A DNA stretch of 64,000 nucleotides, taken from positions 372,001-436,000 of the forward strand of contig NZ_CP049867.1 of the NCBI RefSeq assembly GCF_011299595.1, read 5' to 3'. The notes under the pieces are model-generated. The model did not search any database. It saw nothing but the letters and a program-made list of their open reading frames with translations, and was not told where the DNA came from. Below, piece after piece: positions 53,233-62,148 of the stretch. Within the stretch, counting starts at the first letter, position 1. Every line of letters begins with the position of its first letter. Position numbers and translations under genes: made by a program. Source of the DNA: Nocardioides sp. HDW12B (lineage in GTDB: Bacteria; Actinomycetota; Actinomycetes; Propionibacteriales; Nocardioidaceae).

Positions 53233-54509
53233 TGCGCACCGGACGACCCCGTACGCCGATCGGCACCCACGGGGCGATCAACACCCGCCGGGAAGGCGGC
53301 AGCGTGGTGGCGGAGACCCGCGTCCGGGACCTGGATGGTCGGCTCCGCCAGGTCAGAGCCTCGGGGCCGACCGCGGCCGCCGCGCGCAGCCGGCTGATGG
53401 AAAGCATCCGGGAGCGACCGTCTCTCCCGAGCTCCGGAGTGTTGCGGCCCACGAGCTCGTTCGCCGACCTCGCGGACCTTTGGCTGGCTGACCTCGAGCT
53501 GCGCGACCTGGCCGGCAACACCAAGGAGAACTACCGCACCTGCCTGCGGCTCCACGTCCGACCGGCGTTCGAGCACTACACCCTGACCGAGGTGACCACC
53601 GGCCGGGTCGAGTGGTTCCTGGCGAGGCAGGCGAAAGTGTCGCCGTCGCAGGCCAAGCAGACCCGCACGATGCTCAACATGCTCTTCGCCTACGCGTTGC
53701 GTCATGACGCGATCGCTCGCAACCCGGTCGAGGGTACGTCGCAACTGCGACGGGTCAAGACGACACCTCAGGCGCTCACGCTCGACCAGATCGCCGCGAT
53801 CAGGAAGGCGGCTGCCCAGTGGCGAAGTGAACCCGGTCTCCCCGGCCCCAAACCCGACGGCCAGGTCCGCGACATCATCGAGGTCCTGCTCGGGACAGCG
53901 ATGCGTCCCGGGGAGGTGCTCGCGCTCCGTCCCTGCGACATCGAGGACCTGCCGACCGGGATGGTCGCCAGCGTCAACGGCACCGTTGTGCAGCGCAAGG
54001 GGAGCGGAGCTGAGCGCCAGCCTCGGCCCAAGACCGACGCGTCCATCAGGCGCATTCCCGTGCCCGAGTTCGCGGCCGACGTGCTGCGGCGCCGGATCAC
54101 CGGCATGCCTCTCATTGCATCGTCTCGGACCATCTTCGCCAGCCGCAACGGGGGTCCTCTCAGCCCGTACAACGTCCGCCGCACCTTTCGCGACTTCCTC
54201 CAGCTCGCTGACCTGGGCGGCAGCGGAATCAGTCTTCGCTGGTATCGGCGGACCGGGGCAACCGTGATCGCACGCGGCATCGGGACCGACGCTGCCGCCG
54301 TCTACCTCGGACACACCTCCACCGTGATCACCGAGGGCCACTACATCGAGCCGGATCGTGCCGTGGATCCGACTCCTGCCGCGCACCTGGAACGTGCATT
54401 GCGACCGGACAAGCCAGACGGTTCGCTGCTGGCAATCCGTCCGGCCGACCGCGAAGCGGAGTTGCTCGACGCGGTTGACCGCGAGGGCGGGGATGACGCC
54501 GTGGCGTAG
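53232..54509 (+). CDS. int: Tyrosine recombinase (integrase)
   Basis: A 425-residue phage-type integrase. The core-binding domain spans about 75-165 (FADLADLWLADLELRDLAGN). The catalytic domain has R225 in GTAMRPGEVLALR, the block LRWYRRTGATVIARG, YLGHTSTVITEG and the probable nucleophile tyrosine in HYIEP. In the second block the usual HxxR histidine is replaced by arginine (RWYR). It recombines the element with the tRNA-Ala gene. The pair xis-int is translationally coupled. Confidence 0.9.
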   Translation: MRTGRPRTPIGTHGAINTRREGGSVVAETRVRDLDGRLRQVRASGPTAAAARSRLMESIRERPSLPSSGVLRPTSSFADLADLWLADLELRDLAGNTKENYRTCLRLHVRPAFEHYTLTEVTTGRVEWFLARQAKVSPSQAKQTRTMLNMLFAYALRHDAIARNPVEGTSQLRRVKTTPQALTLDQIAAIRKAAAQWRSEPGLPGPKPDGQVRDIIEVLLGTAMRPGEVLALRPCDIEDLPTGMVASVNGTVVQRKGSGAERQPRPKTDASIRRIPVPEFAADVLRRRITGMPLIASSRTIFASRNGGPLSPYNVRRTFRDFLQLADLGGSGISLRWYRRTGATVIARGIGTDAAAVYLGHTSTVITEGHYIEPDRAVDPTPAAHLERALRPDKPDGSLLAIRPADREAELLDAVDREGGDDAVA

Positions 54510-54698
54510 GCAGGTCGCGGCTCACGAACGTCGGATGGCGTCGTGGTTGCCCGGCGAGAAGTGTTCTCCGGAACATGTTGGGGGTCATGTGATCGAGCCC
54601 GGCCTCACCGATACGGGCGCCGGCGTGACGCCCGAGATCCTCGAAGCGCTGGCTCCGCGCGTGGGAGAGGACCACACCCCGCCGTGGGCAGCATCGGC

Positions 54699-56042
54699 TC
54701 ACATCGAGCGCGAGGGACCGGTCGTTCCGCTGCCGGGTTGGTGCACGATCGCGGAGTGCAGTTCGGCTCGGCTCCGGGCCGCGCCCGGCGACGCAGTCGG
54801 CGGCTCTGACTGTGGGCGGAGTCGGTCGCGTACGAGCCCGATGATGGCGGTGTGGTCACCTTCGGTCAGGGGGAGGTAGCGGTGCCGGGGCGGGGCGACC
54901 AGCTGGCCGCTGTTCTCCACGATGCGCGGCATGGTGACGCGGGTGAAGTAGCCGTTGCGTTTGACGCCGGCCTCGATGACGTCGGCGATCCGGGCATCGA
55001 GCCTGGCGAAGAGGGCGGTGAAGGCGTGCAGGGCGCGGGGGTCGAGGTCGGCGTCGGGGCGGATGGTCTTGAGTCGGCCGATGGCGTTGGCGGCTTCGGT
55101 GATCGCGAGTCCGCCGGTTCCGACGCGGCCGCCGATGTTGCGCAACTGGTGTTGGAGGTCGAGGTAGGTCTGCGCGCGGGCGAGCCAGGCCTGTTCTAGG
55201 TCCCCGTCGGTCTTGGCGGCCAGCGGCGCGAGCCCTGCGGAGAGGAGCCGTTGGGAGTCGACCACGAGCCGCAGGTTCATCGCGCTGGGGAAGGACTTCA
55301 TCCGGATGACGAGGTTGTGCTCGGCTTGGAGCACCCCGAGCAGTCCGGGTTTGGCGGGTCCGGTGATGACCTTGGCCTTGGGGCGCCAGCCGTGGGCGTC
55401 GAGGGCATAGTCGGGTGGTTCGAGGCTGGCGTCCAGGGCGCAGGCCAGCGCTGCCCAGCCGAGCCGTTCACCGCGGTGGAGCTTCTCCCAGCCGGGGATG
55501 TTGGAGTAGCGCTGGTCGAGCACCACCAGAGCGCGGACGGCGGCCGCGATGTCGCCGATCAGGGTGTGGGTCTGCCGGGCGTCCAGGCTGTCTCGGCGGA
55601 GTCCGGCGTCGAAGTCGTGCTCACCGAGGGCGGCGGCGCGGGCGACTTGGCGCCAGTGCTCGACCATCGGCAGGTCCTGGGGGGTGGTCAGCTCCTCCAG
55701 GGTGGGGAGCCGGGCGCTGGCTGCGTCGATGGCCTGGTCGAGTGCCAAGGCCAACGCGCCCAGGGCGCCGTGGTGGAGGCTGGGCAGCCGGAACGGGTTG
55801 GGCTGCCTGGGGTTCAGGTTGCTGGCCGTGTGTGGGGCGACGGCTCGGGTCGCCTGTCGGCACCACAGCAGTGCGGCGTGCCGGTAGCTGCCGATCTGGT
55901 CCCCGATCTGGCGGCGTTCGGCGTCGGTGGACGTGATCGGGACGCTGTGGGTGCCGTCGCCTCCGATGCGGAGTTGGACGCGGTGCTGGGTGAGCAGCGA
56001 GGCCAGCTCTGCTCGTAGGAGGGCGCCGTTCTCGCCGTACAT
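54699..56042 (-). CDS. Large hypothetical protein of the mobile element
   Basis: A 447-residue soluble, alpha-helical protein of no recognised family. It starts MYGENGALLRAELASLL, has a conserved-looking core (PGWEKLHRGERLGWAALACALD) and a basic C-terminal tail. It is the last gene of the minus-strand block and overlaps the upstream small gene by one base. The 190 nt between it and the convergent integrase stop contain no gene I can support. Confidence 0.65.
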   Translation of the reverse strand: MYGENGALLRAELASLLTQHRVQLRIGGDGTHSVPITSTDAERRQIGDQIGSYRHAALLWCRQATRAVAPHTASNLNPRQPNPFRLPSLHHGALGALALALDQAIDAASARLPTLEELTTPQDLPMVEHWRQVARAAALGEHDFDAGLRRDSLDARQTHTLIGDIAAAVRALVVLDQRYSNIPGWEKLHRGERLGWAALACALDASLEPPDYALDAHGWRPKAKVITGPAKPGLLGVLQAEHNLVIRMKSFPSAMNLRLVVDSQRLLSAGLAPLAAKTDGDLEQAWLARAQTYLDLQHQLRNIGGRVGTGGLAITEAANAIGRLKTIRPDADLDPRALHAFTALFARLDARIADVIEAGVKRNGYFTRVTMPRIVENSGQLVAPPRHRYLPLTEGDHTAIIGLVRDRLRPQSEPPTASPGAARSRAELHSAIVHQPGSGTTGPSRSM

Positions 56043-56341
56043 CAGGGCTCATCCAGCGCGTGGGCGTCGGCGAGGGAGGCGAGGACCAACTCGATGTGGA
56101 GGGCATCGACGCCGTAGTCGGCGAGCTGCTGCACTGCGCACACGGCGAGACCCATCACGATGTCGCAGTCGCGGGTGATGCCGGCGGTGTCCAGGGCGGG
56201 CGTGTCGTCGCCGTGGACCCAGTCCAGCTCAATGAGGGCCCGTTCGTAGGCCGAGGACGCCTCGACGCTCCGGGCGTGATCGGCTAAAGCGGCGAGGTAG
56301 GAGCGGGCCTCGGCGAGGGTGGCCGCATGGGCGAGCAACAT
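56042..56341 (-). CDS. Small helical hypothetical protein
   Basis: A 99-residue Ala-rich helical protein starting MLLAHAATLAEARSYLAALA. No family is recognised. Its stop overlaps the start of the 447-residue protein, so the two are translated together and may interact. The ATG is preceded by GGA-rich sequence. Confidence 0.6.
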   Translation of the reverse strand: MLLAHAATLAEARSYLAALADHARSVEASSAYERALIELDWVHGDDTPALDTAGITRDCDIVMGLAVCAVQQLADYGVDALHIELVLASLADAHALDEP

Positions 56342-56458
56342 GATGAGTCCTTCCGTTCGGGGGTGGCATCCCGTTCACCGTCATCCCGGGGTCCGGGAAG
56401 CGCCGGCTGGGTTGCTCTGGCTGTGGAGACCCCTTGAGAATCAGGCTGTTGTGCAGCG

Positions 56459-57034
56459 CTACGAGGCGCTGCGGACCTGGTCCTCGATCCGTCGGCGGGC
56501 GGCGACGTCGTCGGCCACGAACTGGTGGAAGTCGGCGTTCCGGTCCGCGATCGGGACTTCCGGACCGGTCTCGATCGGCGTTTCCCCCGGCCAGGTGGTC
56601 TGCCTGGTCGGCCGGTCCCGGTCGAGGCGGCAGCCGGCGGTCGAGACCCATTCCCGGAGCCGGTTGCGGGCCTCGGCGAAGTCGCGGTGCCACCCGATCG
56701 GCCCGGATGGTGTGCCCTCGGTGTCGTAGGCGTTGAGCCAGTGGGTGTGGAGCGCGGAGAGTTCCCACACCAGTTCGTCGTGGCGATGCCAGTACGGCGG
56801 GACCACGGTCGGCGGGAGCCCGTAGGACAGCCGTAGCCAGGTGACCCAGCCGTTGAGGTCCAGCCACTCGACCAGGGCCTCGTCGGCGCTCAGCAGGTTC
56901 CAGTTGATCGGCCGCAGCGGCCGGTCGTCGTCCAAGTCGGCGGTCCCGAACTGCTCGGGATCGCCGTACTTTGACCTGCCGTCGTCGTCCGGGTCGAGGA
57001 GCGGCTGCTGCCCGGGGTCGACGTGAGTCGTCAT
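56459..57034 (-). CDS. DUF4913-like protein
   Basis: A 191-residue protein. The central segment LNGWVTWLRLSYGLPPTVVPPYW followed by RHDELVWELSALHTHWLNAY and GWHRDFAEARNRLREWV matches the DUF4913 pattern found on actinobacterial plasmids and integrative elements; function is unknown. An acidic N-terminus precedes it. ATG 57034 (or the adjacent GTG 57037) has AAGG upstream. Confidence 0.75.
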   Translation of the reverse strand: MTTHVDPGQQPLLDPDDDGRSKYGDPEQFGTADLDDDRPLRPINWNLLSADEALVEWLDLNGWVTWLRLSYGLPPTVVPPYWHRHDELVWELSALHTHWLNAYDTEGTPSGPIGWHRDFAEARNRLREWVSTAGCRLDRDRPTRQTTWPGETPIETGPEVPIADRNADFHQFVADDVAARRRIEDQVRSAS

Positions 57035-57046
57035 CACTGGCCTTGC

Positions 57047-57478
57047 TCAGATGCTGGCAGCTCGTGCGGGCTCGTTGACCACCGTGAGCTCGTTGGTCGG
57101 CGGGTCGGGCTGCTGGGCCGGGGTGCGGTCGACGACGTAGCGGGTCCGGGCGCAGTCGTGCCCGATGCGGCGGGCGACGAACTGCTCACGGATCTCGCTG
57201 CGGCCGCCGGGGCGGTCCTGTTCGTACTCGTGGATGTAGCCCGAGGCGACGATCTGGTCGCCGGGCTTGAACCTTGGGTAGGCGCGCTCGGCCGACCGGT
57301 CGAACATCACCAGGTCGCAGTAGACCGGGTCGAGTTTGGTGAAGGACCCGTCGACCTCCTTGCGGTGCTGCTCGATGCCGACCCGGCTGTAGAACCGCGG
57401 GTGGCCCTTGCCGGTGAAGGTGAGTTCGGGCGCGGTAGCGATGAACCCCTGGAGGCTCATTTGGGTGGGAATCGACAT
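57047..57478 (-). CDS. Single-stranded DNA-binding protein (element-encoded)
   Basis: A 143-residue OB-fold protein, close to SSB: SLQGFIATAPELTFTGKGHPR, FYSRVGIEQHRKE, DLVMFDRSAERAYPRFKPGDQIVASGYIHEYE. The C-terminus lacks the acidic DDDIPF-like tail of housekeeping SSB. It likely protects transferred or replicating single strands of the element. The DUF4913 gene follows after 12 nt. Confidence 0.85.
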   Translation of the reverse strand: MSIPTQMSLQGFIATAPELTFTGKGHPRFYSRVGIEQHRKEVDGSFTKLDPVYCDLVMFDRSAERAYPRFKPGDQIVASGYIHEYEQDRPGGRSEIREQFVARRIGHDCARTRYVVDRTPAQQPDPPTNELTVVNEPARAASI

Positions 57479-57545
57479 TGGCTGACTCCTGGACTCGCGC
57501 GGCGCCTCGACTGGCGACCGCTCTCAGGAGTCAGGTGTGTGCTGG

Positions 57546-57947
57546 CTACTCCGTCGGCTTGTCCGCGTCGATGACGCGACGCCAGTCGTCGTGGAAGTCC
57601 TCCAACGGTTCGGGGGCAGTGCCCTCCCACCGGCGCGGGATGTCCTGCATTGAGTCCGGCATGAAGGGAGCGCTCTTGCGCCACTCGCTGAAGTACGTGT
57701 GCGCCATCGTCAACTGGTAACTCGGGCCCCGGTCACCGAAGGTGATGAGCAGATGGTCGAGCGTGGCACCGTCGTTGATGGTCGCGACGGCAACGGCGGT
57801 CACCGTCTCCGAGCTGAGGTCGGGGTAGAGCTTGGCCGTGTCCTCGGGCGGCTCACCGTTGGCCATGAAGTAGTTCTGACGCCAGAGATCGAACGGGCCG
57901 CCAATCGGGCATCCGTACTTCGCATGCTCAACCCAGTACTTGCTCAC
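57546..57947 (-). CDS. Hypothetical protein between SSB and coupling ATPase genes
   Basis: A 133-residue soluble protein starting MSKYWVEHAKYGCPIGGPFD. Aromatic-rich segments (YFSEWRKSAPFMPDSMQDI) are visible but no family is recognised. It begins 39 nt after the TraD-like stop, behind a short palindrome (AGAAGCGCTTCT, 57975-57986). An immunity or accessory role is possible but unsupported. Confidence 0.6.
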   Translation of the reverse strand: MSKYWVEHAKYGCPIGGPFDLWRQNYFMANGEPPEDTAKLYPDLSSETVTAVAVATINDGATLDHLLITFGDRGPSYQLTMAHTYFSEWRKSAPFMPDSMQDIPRRWEGTAPEPLEDFHDDWRRVIDADKPTE

Positions 57948-57986
57948 AGAACCTGTCTACGGGTCGCGTCCGACAGAAGCGCTTCT

Positions 57987-59750
57987 TCAGCGTCGTTGCA
58001 GGGCTTTCTCGATGGCAGTGCGCTCAGTGCGGAGTTGCTCGACCTCCTTGCGGGCCGTCCAGGGGCGCAGGTCGGTGACCAGGGGTGGGGAGCTGCGGAG
58101 CAGGACCAGGGCGAGGCCGAACGGGAGGGTGCGGATCGTCTCGGGTGGCATGACCGGGACGCGGCGGGTGGAGCGTTGGAGGGATCGGGAGCCGTAGTCG
58201 CCGATGGAGATGGTGTCGGTGCGTTCGTCGCGTTCGCCGATCAGCGCTGAGAGGTCTTGCAGGTCCCGGGCCGACGAGGCGCCGCCGAGGATGACCTTGA
58301 CGATGCTCGCGTCCCAGATCGCGCCGGCGGCGTGGTCTCCCCACTTGTCGCGTGCCTGGGAGAGCGACTGGAGCACCGGCATGGTGGTGATACCGGTGCC
58401 GCCCCCTTCGGCCATAAGCACCGGCAGGGACGGCAAGGGGGAGAGGTTCCCGATCTCGTCGAGCGCCAGGAGCAGTGGTGGGTCGAGTCGGGCGCCCGGT
58501 GAAGCGGCGGCGAGGTGGCGGGCGGTCTCCACGAGGTCCTCGATGAACGCCGCGACGAGTGACCAGGAGGCGCCGGCTCCGGCTCCGGTGGCGAGCAGGT
58601 AGAGGGTGCCATTGCCGGTGAGGAACTCGACGGGGTCGAAGTGCTCGCCGGGGGGTGGCGAGACGGCGTCGAGGACACGGGGGTCGGCCAGGCACGAAAG
58701 GGCGAGGGAGACGCCCATCCAGATGGAGTCGCGGGTGCGGGGGTCGGCGTGGATCATCGACTCCAGCGAGTCTGCCCAGCCGGGGGCCGCGTTCGAGTTG
58801 CTGGCCAAGACCGCCACGGCGTCAGCGGCGGCGGAGGGTGAGAGCGTCCAGTTGAACAGCTCGCGCGGGGTCCTGTTGTCGAGCGCGGCGGCATGGAGGA
58901 GGGCTTGGAGAGCGGTGCGTGTCTTGCCCTCCCAGAACCCTCCGGACTCGACCCCGCCGGTGGAGAGGCCGGTGGCCGAGGCGAGGCCGGTGGCTCGGAT
59001 CATCGCGGTGAGCGGGTCCTCGCAACCGCGTACGGGGGACCAGCGCAGCCCGGCGGGCAGTCCTTCGGCGAGGCGTTGGGGGTCGAAGACCGCGACGGGT
59101 CCTCGGCGTTGCCGTGAGGTGAGGGTGGCGGCGATGTTGTCGGGTCGGGTGGCGGTGGTGATCACGGCGCCGGGTGCGTCCAGGATCGCGTTGATGACGA
59201 TGTGGAGGCCCTTGCCGGATCGCGGTGGGCCGAGCAGCAGGACCGAGTCCTCGACCGACGCCCACACGCTCTGGCTCCGGGAGCGGCCGAGCAGATAGCC
59301 GACATCCGAGGGTTCGGGCTGGTCGAGGGATGGCCTCAGGGTGCGCCCGCGTGCGAGCAGCGCCTTCTGCGAGGCCACAGTTCGTACGTCGCGGCCGGTA
59401 GCGACTCCAGCGAGCCGGCGCGGGTCGTGGGTTGTCCTGTGTCTGATCGTGCCGATGCGTCGCCACAGCACGAGCGCGGCCGCGATGACTCCGCCCATCA
59501 TGAGGGCCAGGACGAGCCAGTAGACCCACGCGGCCATTCCGTCGGAGCCGAGCGCGGCGCCCGGGTCGCCTGGTCGGCTGAGTAGACGGAACCCTGCCTC
59601 CCATCCTTCGGTCGGCTGCCCGGTGCCTGAGAGCCAGGCTGCGACGGTTCCCGCCAGTCGCAGGATCGCGGCGATGACGCCGACGGCTGCGATCAGTCCG
59701 AGGCCGAGGTTGACCAGCTCGTCGTCGACGCCCTGGCCACGAGGGTTCAC
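57987..59750 (-). CDS. TraD/TraG/VirD4-like type IV coupling ATPase
   Basis: A 587-residue DNA-transfer ATPase. Two membrane helices lie at about residues 12-40 and 72-96. Walker A is GPPRSGKG (174-181) and Walker B is LLLALDEIGN (about 425-434), followed by MPVLQSLSQARDKWG. It couples the DNA substrate to a secretion channel during conjugation. GTG 59750 overlaps the upstream stop by 4 nt. It is the clearest evidence that the element is or was transmissible. Confidence 0.88.
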   Translation of the reverse strand: MNPRGQGVDDELVNLGLGLIAAVGVIAAILRLAGTVAAWLSGTGQPTEGWEAGFRLLSRPGDPGAALGSDGMAAWVYWLVLALMMGGVIAAALVLWRRIGTIRHRTTHDPRRLAGVATGRDVRTVASQKALLARGRTLRPSLDQPEPSDVGYLLGRSRSQSVWASVEDSVLLLGPPRSGKGLHIVINAILDAPGAVITTATRPDNIAATLTSRQRRGPVAVFDPQRLAEGLPAGLRWSPVRGCEDPLTAMIRATGLASATGLSTGGVESGGFWEGKTRTALQALLHAAALDNRTPRELFNWTLSPSAAADAVAVLASNSNAAPGWADSLESMIHADPRTRDSIWMGVSLALSCLADPRVLDAVSPPPGEHFDPVEFLTGNGTLYLLATGAGAGASWSLVAAFIEDLVETARHLAAASPGARLDPPLLLALDEIGNLSPLPSLPVLMAEGGGTGITTMPVLQSLSQARDKWGDHAAGAIWDASIVKVILGGASSARDLQDLSALIGERDERTDTISIGDYGSRSLQRSTRRVPVMPPETIRTLPFGLALVLLRSSPPLVTDLRPWTARKEVEQLRTERTAIEKALQRR

Positions 59751-60265
59751 GCGGCACCGCCAATGACCATGACGGTCCCGGACTCCCTGCCCATGAGCAC
59801 CAGGAGTCCCGGGTGGGCTTCGAGCAAGGCCGGTGGCAACCGGAGTCGAGTGGTGCCCTCAGTGCTCGCGGTTTGGTGCGCGACCACCACCGCGACGGCC
59901 ACGTCCTCGTTCGGGAGGAACCCCTCCCCGGATAACTCCCCGACCGTGACACGCGGCTGCTTAACGGGCTCAACGACGTGCAGTCGGGGGCGGCCAGGGG
60001 TCACGATGTCGGTGAACGTCGAGTCGTCTGCCTCGTGCACTTCGACCCGCACGGGTGTGCCCAAGTCGGCGGCGATGTCGTCGAGCACCCGTCGGAGGTC
60101 CTCGCGCTGCAGGGCGCCGTCTGCGGAGTAGGGCTCGCGGTCGAGCGACACGGTCAGGTGGCCCGTCTTGTCGACGGTGACCTCGACTAGCGGCATCACC
60201 ACGGGCACCCGCATCGCGGCGTGGTCGTCGCGTCGGTAGGAGCCTGCTGCGCTGGTCATGCTCAT
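59747..60265 (-). CDS. Conserved-context hypothetical protein upstream of coupling ATPase
   Basis: A 172-residue soluble protein with beta-rich pattern (VTVDKTGHLTVSLDREPY, VRVEVHEADDSTFTDIV). It overlaps both the ArdC-like stop and the TraD-like start by 4 nt, so it is made in step with them. No family is recognised; a transfer accessory factor is inferred from position only. Confidence 0.6.
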   Translation of the reverse strand: MSMTSAAGSYRRDDHAAMRVPVVMPLVEVTVDKTGHLTVSLDREPYSADGALQREDLRRVLDDIAADLGTPVRVEVHEADDSTFTDIVTPGRPRLHVVEPVKQPRVTVGELSGEGFLPNEDVAVAVVVAHQTASTEGTTRLRLPPALLEAHPGLLVLMGRESGTVMVIGGAA

Positions 60266-61317
60266 AGCCCCAGCACCCCCACTTGCCGCTGCGCTACCTG
60301 CTGCACGGGCTTGACGCCCTGCCGGGCTGCGAGTGCCTCACGGTCCAGGCCCGGCGGGTTGCCGTCACCGACCTGCGGGGTGTCGAGCAGGTCGAGGATC
60401 GTCACCGCGGCACCACGTACGCGCTCTGCGGTCGACTGCACCACCTCGACGGGTGACTTGCCCGGCACGCTGGAAGCCCACGAGGCGACGTAGGGGATCG
60501 TGTAGTCACCGGTGGCCAGCCCGTGCGCTGCGCCGAGCATGAGAGCCACCGATTCGGCCTCGACCTCGGCGATGCCGCGGTGCAGGGCGGCGTCGGCGTT
60601 GTCGGGGCCGTGGAGCATGACATGGCCCAGTTCGTGCGCGAGGGTCTTGACCTGGGCGGCCTCGTCCATGTCCATCCGCACCGACACCTCGCGGGTCAGG
60701 TAGTCGGTCAGACCGTTCGCGCCACCGATCAACTTCGCGTCGGAGACCAGCCGCAGCTGGAAACCATGGGCAGTGATCTGGTCGGCCAGCCCGTCCCACA
60801 GCCACTCGGGCGCCTGTCCTCGCAGCAGGGTGGGGCGGGGTGTCTCGGGGATCGGTTCGCCGTCGGTCTGGGAGATGTCCCACACGTGTGCCGGCTTGAG
60901 GCCGATCAATCTGGACCGGACGGCCTCGCCGAGGCCGGGCTTCTCGCCGCGACCGAGGCGGCGCCACGAGTCGGGGTCGGCCGGGTTCGAGGACGCGAAC
61001 CGTGCGGTGACGGGGGCGAGGATCGCGTACCCGGCCTGGCCCTTCATGACATGCCGGTTCAAGCTGAGCCACTGCTTGAAGCCTGCGACGTAGGTCGGCA
61101 TCGGCTCCGGCACCCGGCCCTGCTGAAAGGCTGCGTAATGCTGGACGTAGATCAGCATCGTGTTGTTGAACGAGCGCGAGCGGAACCTGGCCGCGAACTC
61201 CAACGCGCGCTTCCAGTCCTCACCAGTAACCAGCGCCTCGACCGATGCGGTGAGCTGCTGCTGGAGCGCATCGAGCTTCGCTTCACGCGCCGCGAGGTCG
61301 CGCGTCTGAAGTCTCAT
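60262..61317 (-). CDS. ArdC-like zincin antirestriction protein
   Basis: A 351-residue protein. The N-terminal ArdC-type ssDNA-binding domain has FRSRSFNNTMLIYVQ and GRHVMKGQAGYAILAP-like residues (RHVMKGQAGYAILAP). The C-terminal metallopeptidase-like domain carries HELGH at 228-232. ArdC proteins bind single-stranded DNA and protect incoming plasmid DNA. Start ATG 61317 has GGAGG about 10 nt upstream; an upstream start at 61368 is less likely. Confidence 0.82.
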   Translation of the reverse strand: MRLQTRDLAAREAKLDALQQQLTASVEALVTGEDWKRALEFAARFRSRSFNNTMLIYVQHYAAFQQGRVPEPMPTYVAGFKQWLSLNRHVMKGQAGYAILAPVTARFASSNPADPDSWRRLGRGEKPGLGEAVRSRLIGLKPAHVWDISQTDGEPIPETPRPTLLRGQAPEWLWDGLADQITAHGFQLRLVSDAKLIGGANGLTDYLTREVSVRMDMDEAAQVKTLAHELGHVMLHGPDNADAALHRGIAEVEAESVALMLGAAHGLATGDYTIPYVASWASSVPGKSPVEVVQSTAERVRGAAVTILDLLDTPQVGDGNPPGLDREALAARQGVKPVQQVAQRQVGVLGL

Positions 61318-61784
61318 CGGGGACCGCCTCCTGATGCCGGGTCTCAGACGGCAGGTGTGCAAGAACAACCGCTACTGTCTGGGGCGGTCGATGCGCCAGT
61401 CGACGTCTCTGGGTCGTGGGTCGCGGCCGTGACGATTCGTTCTCGCGCAGGCTCCCAGCCTGCCGCCGAGAACCCACTGCCCGGACATCAGGCCAACTCA
61501 GCTGAGGGATCCCCCTTGGGGACGGAATGGAACAGAGCGTCGAGCGCAGGACGGGACCGCGCTTGACAGTCATACGCGGCGGAAAGACGTCGAACGGTTG
61601 GCAACGCCGATTCAGGCAGAGTTCGCGCCTCGCTCGAGTTCCCACAATCCAGCCACGCAGCAGGCAGCCTGGCGAGAGCACAACAACCGTGTGGCTGCGA
61701 GACATCCCGGCGACTGTTTCGCACGACCGGGAAGCGAACCTCTCCCTGGAGTCCGACTCGTCCCGGACCCGCCCGCGCGAGGTC
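61318..61784. other. 467-bp stretch without a supported gene
   Basis: Between the ArdC-like start and the ribbon-helix-helix stop. Third-position GC of the open frames here is clearly lower than in the window's real genes. The stretch probably contains the promoter of the ArdC-to-447-residue-protein block; no convincing hexamer pair was identified. Confidence 0.5.
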
Positions 61785-61994
61785 TCAGATGGAGGCTGGG
61801 CCGACGGTTGGTGCCGATTGGAGAGACTCACTGAGCAGGGCTCGTCGCAGCACCTCGGCAGGGGAGACGCCGTAGCGCTCCGCGAGGCCCTGCAGCTTCT
61901 CCAGTTCCTCGGGAAGCAACCGAACACCGACTTGGTGTTGGCGCCGCCGAACGTCAGTGCCTCGGCGGCTTCGCTTGTTGCTCGACTCAGCCAT
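61785..61994 (-). CDS. Ribbon-helix-helix DNA-binding protein
   Basis: A 69-residue protein. A basic N-terminus (NKRSRRGTDVRRRQ) precedes VGVRLLPEELEKLQGLAERYG then VSPAEVLRRALLSES, the strand-helix-helix pattern of Arc/MetJ-type regulators. The ATG at 61994 lies 27 bp from the first of three palindromes (62021-62110), and the DyP gene is divergent. It may be an autorepressor that also controls the peroxidase, or a relaxosome accessory factor. Confidence 0.65.
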   Translation of the reverse strand: MAESSNKRSRRGTDVRRRQHQVGVRLLPEELEKLQGLAERYGVSPAEVLRRALLSESLQSAPTVGPASI

Positions 61995-62020
61995 GCCGAG
62001 AGCATGTCGTCAGCTGCTCG

Positions 62021-62110
62021 CGCGGGTAGCCGCGACACGCCGAGGGGACGCGGTTAGCCGCGCACCGCCCTGGCCGATGCGACTCTGGAACAGCCGCGCG
62101 GCTAACCGCG
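62021..62110. promoter_or_regulatory. Three palindromes CGCGG-N4-CCGCG in the divergent gap
   Basis: Sites at 62021-62034 (CGCGGGTAGCCGCG), 62049-62062 (CGCGGTTAGCCGCG) and 62097-62110 (CGCGGCTAACCGCG). The second and third are exact inverse complements within a 15-bp inverted repeat (62049-62063 and 62096-62110). They lie between the RHH and DyP starts, as expected for operators. Confidence 0.6.
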
Positions 62111-62148
62111 GCGCTGAGCAGATACGAATCCGACAGGAACGAGGCGTC

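Noticed and set aside
54510-54698. Possible histidine-kinase remnant with LTDTGAGVTPEIL
   Set aside because: A single weak ATPase-like motif without surrounding domain or clean frame; not enough for a pseudogene call.
61527-62057. 176-residue plus-strand frame starting MEQSVERRTG
   Set aside because: It runs antisense through the ribbon-helix-helix gene and over the operator palindromes, and its third-position GC is too low for the window's real genes.
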